A stretch of DNA of 64,000 nt from Cymodocea nodosa. Its lineage: Eukaryota; Streptophyta; Magnoliopsida; Alismatales; Cymodoceaceae. Made by a program: the position numbers and the translations under genes. Positions 57,434-64,000 of the stretch are shown piece after piece. The stretch spans positions 8,571,001 to 8,635,000 of the forward strand of contig JAZBRI010000008.1 in NCBI GenBank assembly GCA_036874045.1, given 5' to 3'. Each line of letters begins with the position of its first letter. Position 1 is the stretch's first letter. The notes below the pieces were generated by a model. The model ran no database searches. It was not told the DNA's origin and saw nothing but the letters and a program-made list of their open reading frames with translations.

Positions 57434-58419
57434 AATGTGGCATTTTCTACAATAAATCTAACAAAGGAATATTAACTTGTACCTTTTCAAAAATTTCTCT
57501 AATTTTTTCTTGTTTTAGGAAATGTTTGTTGTAATCTTTTAGGATAGGGTGCTAATGATTGTGATTTACCAGATTCTATCTTTCATTTCATTTGGTTGAT
57601 CATTTTTAATCTCATTTTTAGATTCAAATTTTTCTTCATTGATTTCTAAGTTTTCAAATATTACATTTTCATTATCATTTTGAATTTTGTTCTTATCCAC
57701 CTTCATATTACTTTCTTTTTGAATTCTTAGTGGTATATCAGTTCCAAATCTTAATGTTATATATACATCTTCTAGATTTTCATTAATTTCATGATGTTCT
57801 TGTATTTCATTTTTGTGCTTATGATCTTCAACTGTTTTAATTCTATTGCATTGGTATTTTCTTTTGTCTGTATATCTTGCAAATTATGCAAATTTGTAAC
57901 ATTAAAATTTTCATTTCTGTTTTCCTATTGCATAACTTGTAATTTCATTGTAAATTCATCCAATGCTTTTAGTTTCCTTTCAAGATCATCTAATTTCATT
58001 ACATTCAATTTTTGATCAATTTTCATTATGGTTTTTTCAGTTTCGTAGATGATATCAATTTTAGGTTTTGAATATTCTTCCTTATAGTTTAATTGGTTGA
58101 CTTCTTGTTGCTGACACATATATTGTTCTAGTTTGTCTACGTTTTGCTCTAAACTACGCTCTAGTTTGTCATACCTATCCCAAACTTCCTTGTCTCTCAA
58201 CATATTACAAATTCTACACTGACCATTAGTTGAGTAAACTATAAGATTCTCATACTCAACTCTATTATATTGAATATAATTCATTTGTTGTTCATGTGAT
58301 CTAACCATCTACAATCATCTCAGTTTCAAATAATCAGAGATGTCGTGACCTTCCAAATTGCAGAATTCACATATGCTAACTACAGGTTTCAGAAATCTTT
58401 GAGCATAAGCATATGCCAT
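57434..58419 (-). pseudogene. Gyp-2 gag remnant with zinc knuckle
   Basis: From the ATG at 58419 a short stretch leads into the zinc knuckle at 58371-58330 (CEFCNLEGHDISDY): the second Cys is kept but the fourth is Tyr, the reverse of the damage in Gyp-1. The same TGA and TAG seen in Gyp-1 follow, then the ATG at 58308 (MVRSHEQQ) opens 127 codons to a TAG at 57925 that is CAG in Gyp-1. Further frameshifts separate this from protease. No capsid-coding region is present. Confidence 0.82.
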
Positions 58420-58500
58420 ATTCTCAATTAGAAAATAAAACACACAACACTCTTCTGCTATTAAAACAAAACAACACTCACAGTTGCTTAGCTTCTCAAT

Positions 58501-58518
58501 TCCTCAACAACGGCACCA
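58501..58518 (-). other. Gyp-2 primer binding site (Asp-tRNA type)
   Basis: The reverse complement reads TGGTGCCGTTGTTGAGGA, close to TGGCGCCGTTGCCGGGGA, next to the LTR end at 58526. Confidence 0.83.
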
Positions 58519-58525
58519 GAAAACT

Positions 58526-61500
58526 TGTTTGGGTTGTTAAGTTAATTCTTACACTTGTTTAATTTGTTTTTATGCTTATATCAATAATTACTTTTAGAAG
58601 TAAACAAATAATATTTCACACAAATTAGATATTAATTCCAACTTATATTTTAACTGCAAGTGTACAGTGTATATTGTATTTGTGTGCAAGTATAGGTCGA
58701 TCCCATAGAGATTGAGTAAGAATTGTGTACTGTTTCGATTTTTATATTGAAGTTTATATATGTTCAATTGAGCACTCTGTTGAGTTACAGTTAATACAAT
58801 AGACCCAGTTCGTGGAGTTATGGTTAACTCAACGAACTAACCTCGTGGACTTAAGTTAACTCCACAAGCCTATTTTTCCAGTTAAATACTGTTATTTACA
58901 GAGGAATTCGGTCAACCATTGGACGGTTCCACAGATTGTAAATAACATCAATTAAGCTCTTTAATGTTAGTTAATATTAGATTTATCATTAAGCAACACT
59001 AATGTAAGGTAATTTTTTGTTATTCAATTAAATACACGAAAAACCCAAATTTTACATTTATAAACCGCAAACACATGGTACCTATTGTATTAAGCATATG
59101 CAAGAGTGGGTCAATCCACAAGGAGCTTGTCTTAATTGAATTCATGGAAATAATTGTTTAGTAAGACATTTACTTCGTTAAAGTCATCCTAAAATTCTAA
59201 TTACAAATTAATAAGTAAAAGTTACATAAATACAATGAAGAGTCAAATATCACCCAAAATCTAATAAGTTCCTAAGGTTAACCCTTAGGAAACTCAAGAA
59301 AATCAATGAGTTTTGGCTTTGAAATCACAAAAGTGAGGCCCAATTTCTAACTCTCTTTTCCTCCAACTTGGACATTAAAAAATCCAGATAAAATATTGGT
59401 TGGAAAGATCCTCAAGTTATCTTTGAAATGAAAGTAATTTCATAGACTAACTCATTATAGAACTCTAGAAATATTGGATTTACTGATAGGGCGCAGAATC
59501 ATTCTGGAAACTTTCCAAAATTGCACCTTTGGTTTAAAAATCATAACTCAGTCAAAACTTCATGAAATCCTGCAAAATCAAAGGGCTTTGAATGAAGACT
59601 TGCATTAATACTAAGGAAAATTAACAGAACTATTTTCATAAAGATTACAGCATAAGCAACACTCAGGCATCAAGCACCAAATCTGGCACCCAAACAGAAA
59701 TTCCAAACTGCTGCAACCTCTAGAAGAAAAAATCAAAAACTGAAGAAATACATTTCTAAAAATTACGAAACTTGCATAACTATAATATACACAAAATTTC
59801 CTACAAAATCGTATCAAGAAACACTAAAAAAATTTATGAAAAACCTACTTTTTGAAAGGAGAAATGGCAGGCACAGATTCTGTTTGCACCAAATCCGGAA
59901 CTAAAAAAATCCACTCCTTCCTAACTTGGTCATCGAAATCACAAAAAATAGCTCTAATTGTGACAACGATTTCTCCCAAAATAAGGATTGAAAAATTATG
60001 CAAAAATATGTTCTGGAAAGGGTTTTAAGTTATCTAAACATACACAGTGATTTTACATTCTCAATTGTTCTCAAGTGAAAATAACATCAAAACCTAGTGA
60101 GGTGCACAAAACTATATTGAAATATTATAGAATGCGCACTTCCAATAAAATATCAACAACTTTATCGATGCTTTATGAAATCACCGTTGAATGAAAATAG
60201 ACTCATCAATCTAATCACACCAAAAGTACTCAAAAAATTAAACAAATTATACAGAAAGAATCATCTTTTATTTCTCTACAAAAACGACATAAGAATCAAT
60301 GAAAAACATTGAGAAAAACTCGAGATATGAACAAAAAAAATGAACCCTAAATATGAAAACAAGGAAGACGGAATTCTATACAAGCCATTCACAACTATTT
60401 GCACCCATTCACAATATAAACATAAAACTAAAGCATTTCCATCCTAAAAATGAGATCTTAACAACAAAAACCAAAGATTACCTACTGTTAGAAGAGTTTT
60501 TTACAAACATTCAATCAAGAACAACATAGAAACACAACATAAGAACACAAACAAAACAAAACACTTAAATACAATTGACCTCCTCACCCATATACCTCTT
60601 TAAGTGCTACCCAAGACTTGGAACAAGCTTTCCAATGATGAATATTGCTGCACTTCCCCTGAAAAGCTTGGATTTAGGCTGTCACCCCTCCTCCAAGACC
60701 TCCAAGAAGTGGAATCCTTCACTGGTTGTTTCAAGACAAAAGGTTACCTTGCCCTAATTCGTCTCCACCTCCAACTACATGGATTTCAAGCTCCCCAAGA
60801 TGTTGTTGTCACCAACACTCAAGGGAAGGAGCCACACGTCCAAGATGAAGATCTGAACCTCCTCCACATTCCCATGTTGTAGCTCCAAGAGAAGAGATGG
60901 TTGACGATCTAAGCTCTCCACACCAAGAAGGGGAAGGAAAAGAGGGAGCCTTGCAATCTAAGCCTCCTTTTGGACCCTAACCTTAGCTTGAAGATGGAAA
61001 GGAGCCGTCCTCCTCCTTGGAAGCTTTACACAAGGGAGATGGGGGTGTTGGTTGATGGCTGGAAAATGAGGGATATCTCTTAGACGAGACCTCCATTCCC
61101 TTAAATAGAAAAGAAGGGGCTTTTGCATAAAAGCCCTCAAGTTTCTTTAATCTTTTCATCTCTTGATGGTAAATTGCCAAAAGGGTCTTCAACTTTATTT
61201 GTACAACCTATAAAACTTAACAAGCATATTAAAACATAACAAGACATGAAATAACATAACATAAAGTATCTAAGTATTAATCAACATTCATTTCCATGAT
61301 CATTTAAGTCATAATCAAATAAAGGGTTAAATTGTGCAATTTTAAGTCATTTACTTCAATAATCATGCATAATCATATAAAAGCCAAAGTGATGGTATTT
61401 CAATTATAAACATGCATTATGTATCATTTAAGCTCTAATAAGTATGAATAATCCTATATAAATTAGCACAATTTTACTCCTTACAACTAACATTCAGATA

Positions 61501-63194
61501 TTTCAAACAGTAACCATTAAAATCTTTAAGTATTTGAAACGAATCAATTTCAGTAAACAATAAAACTATTTTCTATTTTTTGAATCAAACAAACGTAAAA
61601 CATTCACAATACTGACCATGATAACATTAATCACAATACAAAACAAACAATACAACACTTTAATACTAAATGTAAACACAGATAATTTGTTATTTTTGGT
61701 ATTTTTGTTTTGATATGTTCCTGAAGATGAACGAAAGGTGAAATGTAAAAATCTCTATCGACAGTAAAAACTTCTGTCACTACATGTGACGCGATTACAC
61801 CATTGAAAACTTAATCACTTACAATCTTATCTCCTCTCCTTATAGAATTGTAAATCAAGAATTGTAAGATGATCTCCTCTTTAGCATACTGGCATCAACC
61901 CAAAACCAAGGCTACAAGTTTTACGATGTCTTGAGATATGAGTCGATGCTTGGTGAAAATGGCTTCCCTTCCCACGACGTGATCACTCCTCACAGTGATT
62001 GTTAGTCACCATGTTTGGCTCAGAATCAACCCGACATCAGGAAAGTATCCTCACAGACCTTTGATAGTTAGTAATTGTGGTGGTGGTGTAGAGTTTCAAG
62101 GAACTTCTGACGCTTCCTGTAGTTAGCGTGGTTCTCTACCTCTGCACACACACTTTCTTTGTCTTTTTCCTCTTCTTTTATATTTCTTTCTGTAGTAACT
62201 ACTTCTGCTTAGATGATCAGTTAGATTTCCTTCTTTCATATCAATGATGGTGATTTCTTCTTCATTCCACAAGTGAATTCCTACATGATACGTGCAATCG
62301 TGGTTTTCCTTCGTATTGTATCTTCTTGTAACTCTTGTAGTTCTTGTAAGTCTTCATTTTAGTCGAACACTTATCCTTTAAGTCCTATAAAAACTCAAAC
62401 ACTTATCTGTAATTCTTCGAGTTTTTGCACCAGCAAAACACGTGACTGAACGTAGAAAACTTATCTATTCATTAGTCATTTTATAAAACTCAAATAGTTA
62501 TCTATCCATGTGTATAAAAACTCGAACAATTATCTAACTCTTTGATTTTCATTACCAAACGCACATGGAAAATACGTGAAAACTTAAAACATTAAAACAC
62601 ACGTGTAGATAACTTAACTATACAAGTTTTTAACATAACTCTTCAACTAAAATGAAACGTTAACTATCCGAAAGTTTACTTTTCCTATTTCTGCATAACA
62701 CTAACACAACGCGTATAGTTATGCTAACTTAACAAGTTATACATCTGCAACTCACGTGATATACTAAAATATTTAATTTCAACACGTGCATAATTCTAAC
62801 TTAATGAGTTTAGATATTTCGGATACTTATGAACCTAACTATCCAATGCTTAGATGCATTTTGGATAGTTACCAGATAACTTACCGAACATTCACTTAAG
62901 TCATGCAATAAGGTTACAACACATGTACTTTAGGAAATAATAAAATATTCTTTAAGCATTTAAAACATAACTGTTTGGTACATGCAATATAACTCTTCGA
63001 AATAATAGAAAATTTGAATACTTAGCAATTTCAAAGCCTATAACTTATTGACAATTCAGAAATGTACTTAATTAACATTAATTCCCTGAAATTATGTAGA
63101 TTCTTTCGTTAAAGCATATAATAGTGCAATTATAACATAATAACTTAATTCTCATATGATAAGCTAAATATTATGCACTTTTTCATTCTAAACA
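58526..63194 (-). repeat. Gyp-2 5' LTR, split by the 59003-61485 insertion
   Basis: Without the insertion it is ~2.2 kb. TGTTTAG begins at 63194 and CCCAAACA ends at 58526. It has one copy of each region that is tandemly duplicated in Gyp-1, so this is probably the original LTR structure. It contains cacgtg sites, TATCCGAAA motifs (62640-62890) and a stretch (62340-62680) resembling the Sire-5 LTR block with 'ctcgaacaattatc'. Confidence 0.83.
59003..61485. mobile_element. 2.5-kb TG...CA insertion in Gyp-2 LTR, probable solo LTR
   Basis: Ends are TGTAAGG and CCTTACA, with a 5-bp TSD actaa (58998-59002 and 61486-61490). No gag or pol motif, primer site or internal repeat is seen. A 'gtgggtcaatccacaaggag' block (~59107) resembles the 'ggtcgatcccatagag' block of the surrounding gypsy LTR. 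This suggests a solo LTR of another OTA gypsy element in the minus orientation, but a short non-autonomous element is possible. Open frames at 60575-60882 and 60958-61192 overlap on both strands and match nothing I recognise. The 60560-61130 part is noticeably richer in C and G. Confidence 0.72.
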
Positions 63195-63221
63195 ACATAG
63201 TTTTCAGAACAATAGTGACAT

Positions 63222-64000
63222 TGTTGAGTATTTTGTTTTGATGATGTGTGCTAAATGAAAATAATCATATTTGCTCAATTACTATTGTTGTGAAAAGAAA
63301 TTAAAATCATCAATTAATACAAAAAAAGTTTACTAATATAAATACTTGTCTGTATTGGATCTGAAATTATACTAAGTTAATAACTAGTTGTTTCGTTGCA
63401 TTAATTTCTCATTTAACTAAACGTTAAATTAACGTGTGTTTTTATTGAAAAGCATAATATGTTTTAAAGTTATATTTTCTATATCATGTACAGTGTACAT
63501 TTAGATAACTCATTAAGTTAGAGTATTATTTGTATAGAGGTCACGTGAGAACTCGTTAAGTTAGAGGCTTAAAGGTTAAATTAGGTCACGTGAGAACTCG
63601 TTAAGTTAGTAAGTAAAAGAAGAGACGAACTCATTAAGTTAGTGTTATACACATGGTGAAATTATAAGTTATGAATGTTATATTGTATCACGTGAGGTGC
63701 GCATGTTTAACTCCTTAAGTTAACATAACTAAATGTGTTGAGTTGCTATATTGAACACTAAGGCAACGCATTAGGTTAGCATTATAAACTTAAGTTGTTA
63801 TTTTTGCATGTGGTAAAATTCTTATTATAAAAACATTTGTTTATCACTGGTTTGTTAAGTTATCGTAACACAACGGAGATGGTTCATTGAGTTAGCGTAA
63901 TACTATAGACTTAGTTTGTTGATTTAGCTACAATACTAGTCACGTGAATTGGCACATGAGGAACTCGTTAAGTTAGAAACGTTACGTTATATATATACTT
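63222..64000 (+). repeat. Start of an LTR at the right edge, Sirevirus-like start with gypsy-LTR-like body
   Basis: TGTTGAGTATTTTGTTTTGATGATG has the opening seen in the Sirevirus LTRs here. From ~63470 the sequence aligns with Gyp-1 LTR 32745-33080. It carries repeated tcacgtgagaactcgttaag blocks (63541, 63586) and further cacgtg sites (~63690, 63941). The element continues beyond the window, so its class cannot be settled. The 27 bp between 63195 and 63221 are the only sequence in the window not assigned to an element. Confidence 0.65.

Larger units (their letters stand above)
56016..63194 (-). mobile_element. Gyp-2: OTA-type Ty3/gypsy element, minus strand, 3' truncated
   Basis: It starts at TGTTTAGAATG (63194, reading left) with a long LTR, then primer site, gag remnant, protease and the first half of RT. 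It breaks off at ~56016 after the LCNAPGTF block, before the RT catalytic FVDD motif. Flank to the right is 'acata'. It belongs to the same family as Gyp-1 and shares its missing gag capsid region. Confidence 0.86.

Noticed and set aside
60575..61192. Overlapping ORFs on both strands inside the TG...CA insertion
   Set aside because: Short, on both strands, without a recognised domain, and lying in what looks like a solo LTR; not called as genes.
1..64000. Host protein-coding genes, tRNA or rRNA genes
   Set aside because: Every stretch longer than 30 bp could be assigned to a retroelement part or its spacer; no cloverleaf or host gene structure was recognised.

Overview
This window looks like intergenic heterochromatin from a large, AT-rich seed-plant genome. 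I found no host gene, rRNA or tRNA. Practically all of it is LTR retrotransposon sequence, mostly Ty1/copia of the Sirevirus (SIRE/Maximus) type with initiator-Met-tRNA primer sites. There is also one Tork-like Ty1/copia element and two copies of an OTA-type (Athila/Tat-like) Ty3/gypsy element. Host species cannot be named from the sequence.

Layout. 1-1089: gypsy-type LTR fragment. 1090-31146: one old minus-strand Sirevirus copy ('Sire-1', same family as Sire-4 and Sire-5) broken into four pieces. It is broken by an LTR fragment (1837-2696), the complete plus-strand Sirevirus Sire-2 (4327-11592, TSD aattc) and the complete plus-strand Sirevirus Sire-3 (13289-31005, TSD aactt). The 5' LTR of Sire-3 itself holds the complete minus-strand Tork-like element Tork-1 (14805-20121, TSD aactt). 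31147-37489: 'Gyp-1', a plus-strand gypsy element with a rearranged long LTR, cut by Sire-4. 37490-56015: 'Sire-4', internally deleted, split by the complete and youngest-looking element Sire-5 (39240-51799, TSD taaaa). 56016-63194: 'Gyp-2', a minus-strand copy of the same gypsy family, whose LTR holds a 2.5-kb TG...CA insertion with TSD actaa (59003-61485). 63222-64000: start of another plus-strand LTR.

Coding content. Gag, protease, integrase, reverse transcriptase and RNase H can be read in order in Sire-2, Sire-3, Sire-5 and Tork-1, but each is interrupted by stops and frameshifts. Most interrupting stops fit C-to-T or G-to-A changes at Gln, Trp or Arg codons. No element looks autonomous. 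Sire-3, Sire-4 and Sire-5 also carry a third reading frame downstream of pol; the Sire-3 and Sire-5 versions share a central domain. Both gypsy copies lack the capsid part of gag and share two stop codons, as if copied from a defective master.

The most interesting signals are non-coding: an array of about nine small hairpins in the 3' part of the Sire-3 LTR; a PPT-LTR hairpin whose arms co-vary between families; palindrome-like motif arrays common to unrelated LTRs; and a block of sequence shared between the gypsy LTR, the Sire-5 internal spacer and the LTR at the right edge. By hand-estimated LTR divergence the age order is Sire-2 > Sire-3 > Tork-1 > Sire-5, which agrees with the nesting.
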